Part shown: piece by piece, positions 26,642 through 37,894 of the stretch | Position numbering within the stretch: position 1 is the first letter of the stretch | How the letters are laid out: each line of letters starts with the position of its first letter | Assembly (NCBI RefSeq): GCF_008639165.1 | Contig: NZ_CP029197.1 | Location: 434,001-498,000 of the forward strand | Source of the DNA: Streptomyces venezuelae ATCC 10712 | Lineage (GTDB): Bacteria > Actinomycetota > Actinomycetes > Streptomycetales > Streptomycetaceae | Reading direction: 5' to 3' | DNA length: 64,000 bases | Notes under the pieces: generated by a model | Seen by the model: only the letters and a program-made list of their open reading frames with translations | Told to the model about the DNA's origin: nothing | Databases searched by the model: none | Made by a program: the position numbers and the translations under genes

Positions 26642-27949
26642 GTGAGTACGCCGAGGAAACCGCCCGCGCACCGGACCGCCGACGACGAGATCTGGCCCCG
26701 TGTCACCCGCGAACTCGCCGACGACCTCGCCGTCGACGCCCTCGTCAGGGACCGGGCCGGCAAGGCGCCGTTCGACGAGGTCGCCCGGCTCCAGGAAGCC
26801 GGGCTCCCCGCCCTGCTCACCGCGCCCGGCCCGGACGGGCGCGGCGCCGACTGGCGGGCCGCCTGCGCCGTCATACGGGAGATATCCGCCGCCGACAGCT
26901 CCGTGGGCGAACTCCTCGCCCACCACTACGCGCTGTCCTGGAGCAGTCGCTTCTTCGGCCCCGCGCGGGAGCCCGGCGGCGGCCGGCCCGGGCCGGCTCC
27001 GGGCACGGTCGGCACCCCCCTCCACGTCCGCGCCGCCGAGGAGCGCTGGCTGCTCGCCGGGGGCATCGAGGCCTCGCGCGCCGAGAGCGGCTCGGGCCTC
27101 ACGCTCACCCCCGCCGGCTCCGGCGGATGGGTCCTCGACGGCACCCGCGCCTTCACCTCCGCGGTCTCCGTCGCGGACCGGCTCGTCGTCGGCGCCCGCC
27201 CCGGCGGCAGCGGCGACCTGCTCGTCGTCCTCGTGGACCCGGCGGGGCCGGGGGTGTTCACGGACAGCGGGCCGGAGCGGGTCGGGCAGCGCCTCGCGGG
27301 CGCCGGCACCGTCACCTTCGAGGGGGTCCCGGTGGCTCCCGAGGACGTGCTCGGCGCGCTCCCCCACGACGAGCACGCCGCCGCCCCCTTCACCACCCTC
27401 GCCCCGCTCGCGCTGCGGCTGCTCCTGACCGAGGTCGGGCTCGGCATCGCCGAGGGGGCGCTCGCCGAGGCCCGGGACATCAGCCGCGCGGGCCACGCCG
27501 GTCCGGCGCGGGCGGCCCGTCCCGCGGGCGCCCCGGACGGCTCCGTACAGTTCGCCACCGGGGACGATCCGTACCTGCTGCTCGCCTACGGGGAGCTGGC
27601 GACCACCGCGCACGCCGCCGCCGCCGTGGTGGAACGGGCGACGGACGCCCTGCACCACGGCCTGCTCACGTCCTGGCGGCTCGGCGCGGAGGAACGGGCC
27701 GACATCGCCGTCCTGGTCGCGGCGGCCGAGACCGTCACGGGCCACGCGGCCGTGCAGATCACGACCCGCGTCCTGGAACTCGTCGACGGCGAGGCGGGCG
27801 CGGACGCCCGGGACGGCGGGCCGGGCTTCGACCGCTTCTGGCGCAACGCCCGGGCGCTCACGGCCCCCACGCAGCCCGCCCACCGGCTCCGCGACATCGG
27901 CGACCACTACCTCAACGGCACCCACGCCCGGCTCACCCTGCAGGCCTGA
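26642..27949 (+). CDS. Acyl-CoA-dehydrogenase-fold flavin monooxygenase, SfnB/DszC-like
   Basis: 435 residues with the acyl-CoA dehydrogenase fold: an N-terminal helical domain, a beta-barrel region around FTSAVSVADRLVVGARP, and a C-terminal helical domain ending FWRNARALTAPTQPAHRLRDIGDHYLNG. That last block is characteristic of DszC/SfnB-type FMNH2-dependent monooxygenases that desulfurise dibenzothiophene or dimethyl sulfone, rather than true dehydrogenases. The GTG at 26642 is preceded by GAGGTGA. Two-component members need a flavin reductase, which is not adjacent. A long palindrome controls it, and the Rrf2 gene lies just upstream. Confidence 0.8.
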   Translation: MSTPRKPPAHRTADDEIWPRVTRELADDLAVDALVRDRAGKAPFDEVARLQEAGLPALLTAPGPDGRGADWRAACAVIREISAADSSVGELLAHHYALSWSSRFFGPAREPGGGRPGPAPGTVGTPLHVRAAEERWLLAGGIEASRAESGSGLTLTPAGSGGWVLDGTRAFTSAVSVADRLVVGARPGGSGDLLVVLVDPAGPGVFTDSGPERVGQRLAGAGTVTFEGVPVAPEDVLGALPHDEHAAAPFTTLAPLALRLLLTEVGLGIAEGALAEARDISRAGHAGPARAARPAGAPDGSVQFATGDDPYLLLAYGELATTAHAAAAVVERATDALHHGLLTSWRLGAEERADIAVLVAAAETVTGHAAVQITTRVLELVDGEAGADARDGGPGFDRFWRNARALTAPTQPAHRLRDIGDHYLNGTHARLTLQA

Positions 27950-27993
27950 CCCCGGCCCGCACCGCACGGCGGGCGGCCGACAGCGGGCCGGAA

Positions 27994-28027
27994 GGCCGGA
28001 CGGACCGGCATGTCGGGACGTCCGGCC
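27994..28027. terminator. Terminator hairpin after the SfnB-like gene
   Basis: 9-bp perfect stem GGCCGGACG/CGTCCGGCC with a 16-base loop, 45 bases after the stop. The right arm overlaps a DosR-like box. Confidence 0.45.
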
Positions 28028-28028
28028 C
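28015..28028. promoter_or_regulatory. DosR/DevR/OsdR-like box upstream of the universal stress gene
   Basis: GGGACGTCCGGCCC fits the GGGAC-N4-GTCCC pattern of DosR-family operators with one changed base. It lies about 90 bases upstream of a two-domain USP gene, a typical member of DosR/OsdR regulons. Inference; the GC-rich setting makes chance matches possible. Confidence 0.35.
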
Positions 28029-28115
28029 TCCTGTTCGGCGGCCGTCGGGCCCAAGCTGGGAGGAGAAGGGCCCGGCGTCCGGCGGGCCCGACACCGCACC
28101 CATGGAGGCAGCCTG

Positions 28116-28988
28116 ATGAGTCGTGAGATCGTCGCAGGAGTGGACGGCTCGCCCGAGAGTCTCGCCGCGGCCGACTGGGCCGCCCGCGAGGCCCTGCACC
28201 GGGGGCTCCCGCTACGGCTCGCGCACGCCTGGCGCTGGGAGCCGATCGATCTCCCCCTGGTCCAGGACCGCGCGACCCAGGAGCGCGTCGCGGACGAGGT
28301 GCTCCGGGAGGCCGAGGCGACGGTCGCCGCCCGGTACCCGGCGCTGACGGTCCGGGCCGAGGTCCTCCGGGATACGCCGGTCGCCGCGCTGCTCGGCACC
28401 GAGGAGCGGGCGGAGATGCTCGTCATCGGCTCGCGCGGCCACGGGGCGGTGGCGGGGTTCCTGCTCGGTTCGTACGGTCAGCAGATCATCGCCGGGGCCA
28501 CCCGCCCCGTGGTGGCCGTCCGCTCCCGCGACGGCGAGCCGGCCGAACCACCCGCGGGACACGTGCTGGTCGGGCAGCTCGGCGGCCCGGAGGACAGCGC
28601 CGCCGCCCTGGGTTTCGCCTTCGCGACGGCCGCCGCGCGAGGGGCCGCGCTGCGCGCCGTGCGCGCCTGGAGCCTGCCGGCGCTCTACACCTACAGCCCG
28701 GCCTCGATGCGGCTCGCCGACGAGGCCGGCGGGCTCGTCCCGTACGAGGAGAAGGCGCTGCGCGAGGCCCTCGCGCCGTGGCGCGAGCGCTACCCGGAGG
28801 TGCCGGTGAGCGAGCACGTCGAACTGGGCAGTGCCGGCCAGGTGCTGCTCTCGGCGTCGGGGCCGGCCCAGCTCCTGGTGGTCGGACGGCGGGCCAAGCG
28901 GGGCGCCGTGGGTCCGCGGATCGGCTCCGTGGCGCACGCGGCGCTGCACCTCGCGCCCTGTCCGGTGGCGGTCGTCCCACAGGACTGA
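28116..28988 (+). CDS. Universal stress protein, tandem UspA domains
   Basis: 290 residues, two UspA domains (about 1-145 and 150-290). The first carries the ATP-binding signature G-x2-G-x9-GS as GSRGHGAVAGFLLGS, and the second a variant, GRRAKRGAVGPRIGS, so nucleotide binding is likely for the first and uncertain for the second. Such proteins are cytosolic stress-survival factors, induced by hypoxia or stationary phase in many actinobacteria. GGAGGCAG precedes the ATG. A DosR-like box is upstream. It is a single-gene unit. Confidence 0.92.
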   Translation: MSREIVAGVDGSPESLAAADWAAREALHRGLPLRLAHAWRWEPIDLPLVQDRATQERVADEVLREAEATVAARYPALTVRAEVLRDTPVAALLGTEERAEMLVIGSRGHGAVAGFLLGSYGQQIIAGATRPVVAVRSRDGEPAEPPAGHVLVGQLGGPEDSAAALGFAFATAAARGAALRAVRAWSLPALYTYSPASMRLADEAGGLVPYEEKALREALAPWRERYPEVPVSEHVELGSAGQVLLSASGPAQLLVVGRRAKRGAVGPRIGSVAHAALHLAPCPVAVVPQD

Positions 28989-29004
28989 AAGGGTTCAGTA
29001 CGGG

Positions 29005-29036
29005 TTGACGCGTCAGGTTGACGCGTCGCGTTGACG
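29005..29036 (+). repeat. Three 13-bp-spaced TTGACG repeats
   Basis: TTGACG occurs at 29005, 29018 and 29031, exactly 13 bp apart, the first two as GTTGACGCGTC. They lie upstream of the CAP-domain gene, about 104 to 135 bases before its ATG. Spacing is close to 1.25 helical turns, so they do not present the same DNA face. Confidence 0.6.
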
Positions 29037-29064
29037 AGGAGTGTCGGGGTGGCCGGGGCCGGAC

Positions 29065-29073
29065 AGTGTTATC
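29065..29073 (+). promoter_or_regulatory. AGTGTTATC element shared with the ECF-CAP gene
   Basis: The 9-mer AGTGTTATC lies 66 bases upstream of the ATG at 29140. An identical copy lies at the matching position upstream of the ECF sigma-CAP gene. It is a candidate promoter element for that sigma factor. Confidence 0.45.
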
Positions 29074-29139
29074 GCCGTCGCCCCGGTGGCTCTCCCAGCG
29101 CCGGACCGTCCGGCGACCACGGCGAGAGAGCGGAGCTCC

Positions 29140-30015
29140 ATGCGGCACCACGACCGGCCCGGCCGTCCCGAAGACCCTGAACCCGGCGCGCACCCCGGCG
29201 GTTTCGCGCCGGACGCGGCGCCGGAGCCCGCACCGGAGGCGGGCCCGGCGGCGCGGACCGGCGGCCGGCACCGCAAGGGCGGCGTCCTCCGCCCGCGCCG
29301 GCCCTCGTTCCGTACCGCCGTCACCCTGGCCGGGGCCGCGGCCGCCCTCCTCACGGTCACCACGGGGATGTACGTGGCCACCGTCAGCGGGAGTGTCACG
29401 GCGGCCGCGCCCGGGGCCGTACGGGGAACGGCGCCCGGCCTCCCGACGGCACCCCCGTCCGCGCCCACGCCCTCCCCGCTCCGCAAGACCCCGGCGACGC
29501 CGGCGGTGGACCGCGAACAGGCGCCCGCGCAGCCCCGGGAGCAGCTGGCGGGATACGAGCGGCACGGCGTGGCCCCCGGCGCCGCCCCGCCCGCGGGGAC
29601 GAAGGCCGCCGTGACGCCCGCGGGGAAGGCCGCGCGGTACGTCCAGGACGTCGTGGCCCTCGCCAACGCCGAGCGGGAGAAGGCCGGTTGCGCACCGCTG
29701 CGCTCCGAGAGCCATCTGCGGACCGCCGCGCAGGGCCACGCCGACGACATGTCCGCGCGGGACTACTACCAGCACGACAATCCGGAGGGCCGTGACGCGG
29801 GCGACCGGATCACCGGCGCCGGGTACACGTGGTCGACCTGGGGGGAGAACATCCACCGGGGGCCGAAGACCCCGGCCCGGGCGATGGAGGACTGGATGGA
29901 CAGCCCCGGCCACCGGGCGAACATCCTCAACTGCGCCTTCAAGGACATCGGCGTCGGCGTGAACCTCACCGCCAACGGCCCCTGGTGGGTGCAGGACTTC
30001 GGCGCGAGACGCTGA
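29140..30015 (+). CDS. Membrane-anchored CAP (SCP/PR-1) domain protein
   Basis: 291 residues: a charged cytoplasmic N-terminus (1-55), one membrane helix (about 57-80, FRTAVTLAGAAAALLTVTTGMYVA), a Pro/Ala/Thr-rich stalk and an extracellular CAP domain (about 168-290). CAP hallmarks are present: YYQHDNPEG, WGENIHRG, GHRANILNC and a C-terminal WWVQDFG. Bacterial CAP proteins act on or bind envelope material, and most have no proven activity. GGAG precedes the ATG. It is convergent, 23 bases stop to stop, with an ECF sigma factor that carries its own CAP domain. Confidence 0.88.
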   Translation: MRHHDRPGRPEDPEPGAHPGGFAPDAAPEPAPEAGPAARTGGRHRKGGVLRPRRPSFRTAVTLAGAAAALLTVTTGMYVATVSGSVTAAAPGAVRGTAPGLPTAPPSAPTPSPLRKTPATPAVDREQAPAQPREQLAGYERHGVAPGAAPPAGTKAAVTPAGKAARYVQDVVALANAEREKAGCAPLRSESHLRTAAQGHADDMSARDYYQHDNPEGRDAGDRITGAGYTWSTWGENIHRGPKTPARAMEDWMDSPGHRANILNCAFKDIGVGVNLTANGPWWVQDFGARR

Positions 30016-30038
30016 GCCGCTGCCCGAAGAGCCCGCCG

Positions 30039-31496
30039 TCAGGAGGCGGGCGCGGCCAGCTTCTGCACCCAGACGCGGCCGCCGGGGCCGGGCGCCGAGG
30101 CGACTCCGGTGTCCCGGTAGCGGCAGTCGAGCATGTTCCGCTCGTGCATCGACCCGTCGGTCCAGTCGTCGACGACCCCCGCCGGGTCGGCCGTACCCCG
30201 GTCGAGGTTCTCCGCCCAGGCGCTCCACGCGTAGCCCGCGGCCGTGATCCGCGCGTCCGCGTACTCGCCCTCGGGGCTCGCGTGCCCGAAGTAGCCGCGG
30301 GCGACCATGTCGCGGGCGTAGCCGCGGGCCGCCTCGGTGAGGCGGGGGTCGATCCGCAGCGGGGCGCAACCCGCCTTCGCCCGCAGCTGGTTGACGAGTC
30401 CGGTGACCCGTTCCTCGGCGGCCGGGGTGGGCGTGGGCGCCGGGCGGGTGGTGCGCCGGGGCGTCGGGGACGCCGTCGCGGGGGTGGGAGAGGCGGTGGT
30501 GACCGCCGGGGCCGGGGTGGCGGTCGTCGGGGCGGGTGCGGCCGCCGGCCTGTCCGGCGCCACGCGCGCGTGCGGCTGCTCCTGGGGTACGAGGAGGGCG
30601 ACCGCGCCGAGGACCGCGACGGCGGCGGCCCCGGCGACCCCGACGCGCCGGAGCGGTGTCCAGCGGGAGACGGTCCCGTAGCCGACGGACTCGGTGGTGT
30701 GACCGTGCGCGGCGGTGATCGCGAGCGGCGGTACGAGGCCGATGCCGACGAGGAGGCCCTCAACGGGGGCGAGGCCGCTGCGGCCGTTGACGCGGGCGGT
30801 GCAGGTGTCGCAGCCGCGCAGATGGCGGGCGACGCGCTTGCGCCAGAGCGGGGAGGGGCGGCCGTCCCAGGTGGTGACGGTCTCCGCGAGGTCCTGGCAG
30901 CGGGGGACGGCGTCCAGGGCGCGGACGACGGCCCGGCCGGTCTCCAGGCGTTCCTTCATCCGCTGGACGCGGACGGCGGCGTGCTGCGGGGAGAGCCCGC
31001 CCAGGCCCTCGGCGAGTTCGGCGCGGGTGAGTTCCCCCGCGGCCTCCAGCCACCACAGGGCGAGCAGTTCGCGGTCGTCCTCGTCGAGCCAGCGGGTGGC
31101 GCGGGCCACGTCGCGGCGCTGTCCGGAGAGGCCGAGCCTGAGGATGGTGACCTCGGTGAAGTCGCCGGCGGCCGGGTCGGCGAGGTCGGCGGCCCGGTCG
31201 AGGCCGGGCACGGGTGCCTGCTGGCGTTCGCGCCAGCGGCGCCGTATGCCGTTCATGGCGATGGCGACGAGCCAGGACCGGAAGCGGTCCGGGTCGCGGA
31301 GGCCGGTCAGGCCGTCGAGGGCGCGGACCATCGTCTCCTGGACGATGTCGTCGGTGTCGGCGTGGCCGTCGAGGGCCCGGCCGACGATGTTGTGGACGAG
31401 GGGCAGGTAGGCGCGTACCAGTGCGTCCCTGGCCTCCGCGTCACCGGCCCTGGCCGCCTCCACCAGCGCGGTGGTGCGGCGCTCGTCGCTGTGCAT
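30039..31496 (-). CDS. ECF sigma factor fused to zinc-finger, membrane helix and CAP domain
   Basis: A 485-residue single frame. Sigma region 2 lies at about 25-95 (DTDDIVQETMVRALDGL, RFRSWLVAIAMNGIRRRW) and region 4 at about 135-190 (HAAVRVQRMKERL). Next come an anti-sigma-like zinc motif H225-x3-C229-x2-C232, a membrane helix (about 285-303), a Pro/Thr linker (305-358) and an extracellular CAP domain (362-482; GYFGHASPEG, WAENLDRG, HERNMLDC). It resembles ECF groups with membrane-tethered C-terminal extensions (the ECF52/53 idea) and has no separate anti-sigma gene. GGGAG precedes the ATG. It probably senses the envelope directly. Confidence 0.88.
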   Translation of the reverse strand: MHSDERRTTALVEAARAGDAEARDALVRAYLPLVHNIVGRALDGHADTDDIVQETMVRALDGLTGLRDPDRFRSWLVAIAMNGIRRRWRERQQAPVPGLDRAADLADPAAGDFTEVTILRLGLSGQRRDVARATRWLDEDDRELLALWWLEAAGELTRAELAEGLGGLSPQHAAVRVQRMKERLETGRAVVRALDAVPRCQDLAETVTTWDGRPSPLWRKRVARHLRGCDTCTARVNGRSGLAPVEGLLVGIGLVPPLAITAAHGHTTESVGYGTVSRWTPLRRVGVAGAAAVAVLGAVALLVPQEQPHARVAPDRPAAAPAPTTATPAPAVTTASPTPATASPTPRRTTRPAPTPTPAAEERVTGLVNQLRAKAGCAPLRIDPRLTEAARGYARDMVARGYFGHASPEGEYADARITAAGYAWSAWAENLDRGTADPAGVVDDWTDGSMHERNMLDCRYRDTGVASAPGPGGRVWVQKLAAPAS

Positions 31497-31559
31497 GGAT
31501 CTGCTCCCTCATCCCTGGTCCGGGTCACCCGTCGTTCGGAGACCCGTGGGCGCGGGAGG

Positions 31560-31568
31560 GATAACACT
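31560..31568 (-). promoter_or_regulatory. AGTGTTATC element upstream of the ECF-CAP gene
   Basis: Minus-strand AGTGTTATC, 63 bases upstream of the ATG at 31496, identical to the copy before the separate CAP gene (66 bases). Suggests common control, perhaps autoregulation by this sigma factor. Confidence 0.45.
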
Positions 31569-31625
31569 TTATCCGGGTGATCGACGATCGGCGCCGGTCA
31601 CGGTCACGGTCGGGGTCCGGCTCAC

Positions 31626-31698
31626 GGTTCCGGTTCCGGTTCCGGTCCGGGTCCGGGTCCGAGTCCGGGTCCGGTCAGTTCCGGTTTCCGGTTCCGGT
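31626..31698. repeat. Hexanucleotide microsatellite (GGTTCC/GGGTCC)
   Basis: Three GGTTCC units, one 5-base GGTCC, then GGGTCC, GGGTCC, GAGTCC, GGGTCC, followed by degenerate copies. It fills most of the gap between the ECF-CAP gene and the small hypothetical gene. Length variation by slippage is likely. Confidence 0.7.
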
Positions 31699-31749
31699 CA
31701 CACGCCGGCGACCCGGTCCGGCCACACGGTAGCGGTCCGGCGGTGGTGG

Positions 31750-32046
31750 TCAGACCGGTGGTACGGGCAGGGACGGGACCGTGGCCCTGTTCCCCTCCCG
31801 GACGGCTGCCACGACGGCGTCGTGCAGATCGCGGCTCTCCTCCTCCGACTCGCACGGAACGGGACTGCCCGACATGGTGAACCAGTCGGACGCGCCGCTG
31901 TACTGCACGGCCACACGTGCTTCCCGCTCCACCCGGGTCCAGGTCGTGTGCACGGTCAGATCGCCCGTCACGACCCCGCCCTCGACGGTCAGCACCCCAC
32001 CTCGCCCGGTGTAGACACCGGCGGTCGTCCAAGATGCCCAGCTCAT
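31750..32046 (-). CDS. Small conserved hypothetical protein, 98 aa
   Basis: 98 residues beginning MSWASWTTAGVYTGRGGV. The composition suggests a compact beta-rich N-terminal half (TVEGGVVTGDLTVHTTWTRV, EARVAVQYSGASDWFTMSG) and a C-terminal helix (RDLHDAVVAAVREG). I do not recognise a family with certainty. The ATG at 32046 was preferred over one 12 codons upstream because conserved-looking sequence begins there; the ribosome-binding site is weak. It lies downstream of icd on the same strand, after a terminator. Confidence 0.65.
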   Translation of the reverse strand: MSWASWTTAGVYTGRGGVLTVEGGVVTGDLTVHTTWTRVEREARVAVQYSGASDWFTMSGSPVPCESEEESRDLHDAVVAAVREGNRATVPSLPVPPV

Positions 32047-32089
32047 CCATCCAGGTTCACACCCGGACGGCGGATGCGCCACCGACGGG

Positions 32090-32124
32090 ACCGCCCCGGT
32101 CGGAAGAGTTCCGTCCGGGGCGGT
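32090..32124 (-). terminator. Terminator of icd
   Basis: A 10-bp stem (ACCGCCCCGG/CCGGGGCGGT), one T-T mismatch, then a 5-bp stem (CGGAA/TTCCG) closing a 3-base loop, placed 18 bases beyond the icd stop. Confidence 0.8.
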
Positions 32125-32142
32125 ACGCGCGGGGCGACCGGG

Positions 32143-35482
<3,340 letters not shown>

Positions 35483-35563
35483 GCCCCGATTCGAACCCAC
35501 GCGCGGCAGCGGCGCCCGCTGGACTCACCCGAACGACATGCGGCGGGGTCCGGGGGTGGCCGC

Positions 35564-35854
35564 TCAGCGGTTCTCGCGCGAGAGCTGGGCGGCGACGGCG
35601 AGGATCAGCCCGCAGAGCAGGGCGAGCAGGGTGACGATCCCCGCGGCGTGGCGCGCTTCGCGGTCCCCGAGGAGGTATCCGGCGGTCTGGGCCGCGAAGG
35701 CCGCGGCCAGTACGAGCTGCGCCCAGCCGAAGAGCCGGGGGCGCTGGACGCGCCGCCGCTGGAACGGCGGGATCCAGCCGGTCCGGAGCGCCGCCGTCCC
35801 GCCGGCCGCGAACAGGACCGCGAGCGCGCTCGGCACGATCAGATACCACTGCAT
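35564..35854 (-). CDS. Small membrane protein, 96 aa
   Basis: 96 residues, unrecognised, with three hydrophobic segments: residues about 3-22 (WYLIVPSALAVLFAAGGTAA), 44-61 and 70-90, separated by a basic loop (FQRRRVQRPRL). Probably an integral inner-membrane protein of unknown role. The GGGGGTGG block precedes the ATG. It sits between the GH15 gene and the PAP2-like gene on the same strand and may form one transcript with them. Confidence 0.7.
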   Translation of the reverse strand: MQWYLIVPSALAVLFAAGGTAALRTGWIPPFQRRRVQRPRLFGWAQLVLAAAFAAQTAGYLLGDREARHAAGIVTLLALLCGLILAVAAQLSRENR

Positions 35855-35899
35855 GGGCCACCCCCGGGGCTTCCCGCACGGTGCCGGAAGTCGGCGCGA

Positions 35900-37741
35900 T
35901 CATGCCACAGTGAGGGGGCGGGGCGGTGTGCGGTCGCGGCGCCGGGTCCCGTACAGCGTGAACGCCGTGTTCACCAGGGCGACGTGGCTGAGCGCCTGCG
36001 GCATGTTGCCGAGCTGGCGGCCGGCCACCGGGTCCCACTCCTCGGCGAGCAGGCCGACGTCGTTGCGGATGTCGAGGACCCGCTCGAAGACGGTCCGGGC
36101 CTCGTCGGGGCGCCCAGTGACGGCCAGCGCGTCGGCGTACCAGAACGTGCAGGCGACGAAGGCCCCTTCGGCGCCGCCGAGGTCGTCCAGCTGGTGCGTC
36201 CCGCCGTCGCGCGCGTCGCCGTAGCGGCGCAGGAAGCCGTGGTCGTCGAGCCGTTCCATCGCCCGTACGGTGCCGAGGACGCGGGGGTCGTGGGGCGGCA
36301 GGAAGCCGAGGCGGGGGATCAACAGGGCGGTGGCGTCGATCTGATGGCTGCCGTAGGACTGGGTGAAGGACCGCTGCTCGTCGCTCCAGCCGCGCGCGCA
36401 GACCTCCGCGCGCACCTCCTGGCGCAGGGCCTGCCACTGGCGGAGGGAGCCGCGGAGTCCGGCGACGCGGGCGAGGCGGACGGCCCGGTCGGCGGCGACC
36501 CAGGCCATGACCTTGGAGTGGACGAAGTGGCGGCGTGGGCCCCGGACTTCCCAGATCCCCTCGTCCGGTTCCCGCCAGCGTTTGGCGAGGTACTCCAGGA
36601 GCGAGGCGACCAGGGCCCACGCGGACGCGTCGAGGGCGACTCCGGCCCGGACGGCCGAGTACACCGTGTTGAGGACCTCGCCGTAGATGTCGAGCTGGAA
36701 CTGGTCGACGGCGGCGTTGCCGAATCTGACGGGCCGTGAGTTCTCGTAGCCGGGCAGCCAGTCGGCCAGGGTCTCGGGGAGCCGGCGCTGGCCCTCGACC
36801 CCGTACAGCGGCTGGAGGTCGGCGGGATCGCCGGCGATCGCGCGGACCAGCCAGTCGTTCCAGGCGAGTGCCTCCCGGCGGTAGCCGCCGCGGAGCAGGC
36901 AGGAGAGGGTGAAGGTGGAGTCGCGGAGCCAGCAGAAGCGGTAGTCCCAGTTGCGCTGCCCCCCGACGGTCTCGGGGAGGGAGGCGGTGGCCGCGGCGAC
37001 GACGCCGCCGGTGGGGGCGTGGGTGAGCGCCTTGAGGGTGAGCAGGGAGCGCATCACGGCTTCGCGGGCGGGGCCCTCGTAGCGGAGCGCGGCGGCCCAG
37101 TCGGTCCAGAAGGCGAGGGTACGGGTGAGGGCGGCGTCGATGCCGGCGGGCGAGGCGGCGGGGGGCGCGGGGGCGTGCGAGGGGCGCCAGCCGAGGACGA
37201 AGGCGAGCCGCCGGCCGGCGGTGACGGTGAACTCGACGGTGGCGCGGTCCGGGGTGACGCGGGGTTCGACGCCCGGCGGGCTGGCGAGGTAGGCGGCGTC
37301 GGGTCCGGCGACCCAGGCGACGGTGCGGCGGTCCAGCGAGCGGGTCCAGGGCACGATGCTGCCGTGGTGGAAGCGGACCCTCAACTCGCCGCGCATGTCG
37401 ACGCGTCCGGCGATGCCCTCGACCACGCGGACGATCCGCGGGGCTTCTTCGCGCGGCGAGCGCGGCGGCATGAAGTCGGTGATCCGCACGGTGCCGCCGA
37501 GGGACTCCCAGACGGTGTCGAGGACGAGCGTGTCGCCCCGGTAACTCCGGCGGGTGCAGCGGGTTTCGCCGGCGGGGGCGAGGAGCCAGCGGCCGTGCTC
37601 CGGGTCGCCGAGGAGGGCGGCGAGGCAGGCGGGCGAGTCGAAGCGGGGGGCGCACCACCAGTCGACGGACCCGTCGGTCCCGACGAGCGCCGCCGTCTCC
37701 AGGTCACCGACGAGGGCGTAGTCCTCAATTCGCCCTGCCAT
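35900..37741 (-). CDS. Glycoside hydrolase family 15 (trehalase/glucoamylase-type)
   Basis: 613 residues. An N-terminal beta-sandwich (MAGRIEDYALVGDLETAALV, SVDWWCAPRFDSPA) is followed by an (alpha/alpha)6 catalytic domain (RNWDYRFCWLRDSTFTL). The likely catalytic acids are in DEGIWEVRG and LLAEEWDP. The start motif and length match the actinobacterial GH15 enzymes shown to hydrolyse trehalose in Mycobacterium and Streptomyces. It lacks a signal peptide, so it acts in the cytoplasm, probably on trehalose. The ATG at 37741 fits the family start, though the ribosome-binding site is weak. Divergent from the glycan locus. Confidence 0.88.
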   Translation of the reverse strand: MAGRIEDYALVGDLETAALVGTDGSVDWWCAPRFDSPACLAALLGDPEHGRWLLAPAGETRCTRRSYRGDTLVLDTVWESLGGTVRITDFMPPRSPREEAPRIVRVVEGIAGRVDMRGELRVRFHHGSIVPWTRSLDRRTVAWVAGPDAAYLASPPGVEPRVTPDRATVEFTVTAGRRLAFVLGWRPSHAPAPPAASPAGIDAALTRTLAFWTDWAAALRYEGPAREAVMRSLLTLKALTHAPTGGVVAAATASLPETVGGQRNWDYRFCWLRDSTFTLSCLLRGGYRREALAWNDWLVRAIAGDPADLQPLYGVEGQRRLPETLADWLPGYENSRPVRFGNAAVDQFQLDIYGEVLNTVYSAVRAGVALDASAWALVASLLEYLAKRWREPDEGIWEVRGPRRHFVHSKVMAWVAADRAVRLARVAGLRGSLRQWQALRQEVRAEVCARGWSDEQRSFTQSYGSHQIDATALLIPRLGFLPPHDPRVLGTVRAMERLDDHGFLRRYGDARDGGTHQLDDLGGAEGAFVACTFWYADALAVTGRPDEARTVFERVLDIRNDVGLLAEEWDPVAGRQLGNMPQALSHVALVNTAFTLYGTRRRDRTPPRPLTVA

Positions 37742-37828
37742 GACGGGATTGTATGCCCGTTGGAATGCGGCCGCAGAAGGGGCGGCCGGGCATGACTTCT
37801 TGGTCCCGCGCATATCTTTTCGGATTTC

Positions 37829-37858
37829 TTGACGGCATCGCCTCCGGCGCAGGATTCT
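37829..37858 (+). promoter_or_regulatory. Candidate promoter for the first glycosyltransferase
   Basis: TTGACG (37829-37834), an 18-base spacer and GATTCT (37853-37858), 37 bases upstream of the ATG at 37895. Confidence 0.4.
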
Positions 37859-37894
37859 GAGGAACGCGGGATTTCCGCGCGGAAGGCCGAACCG

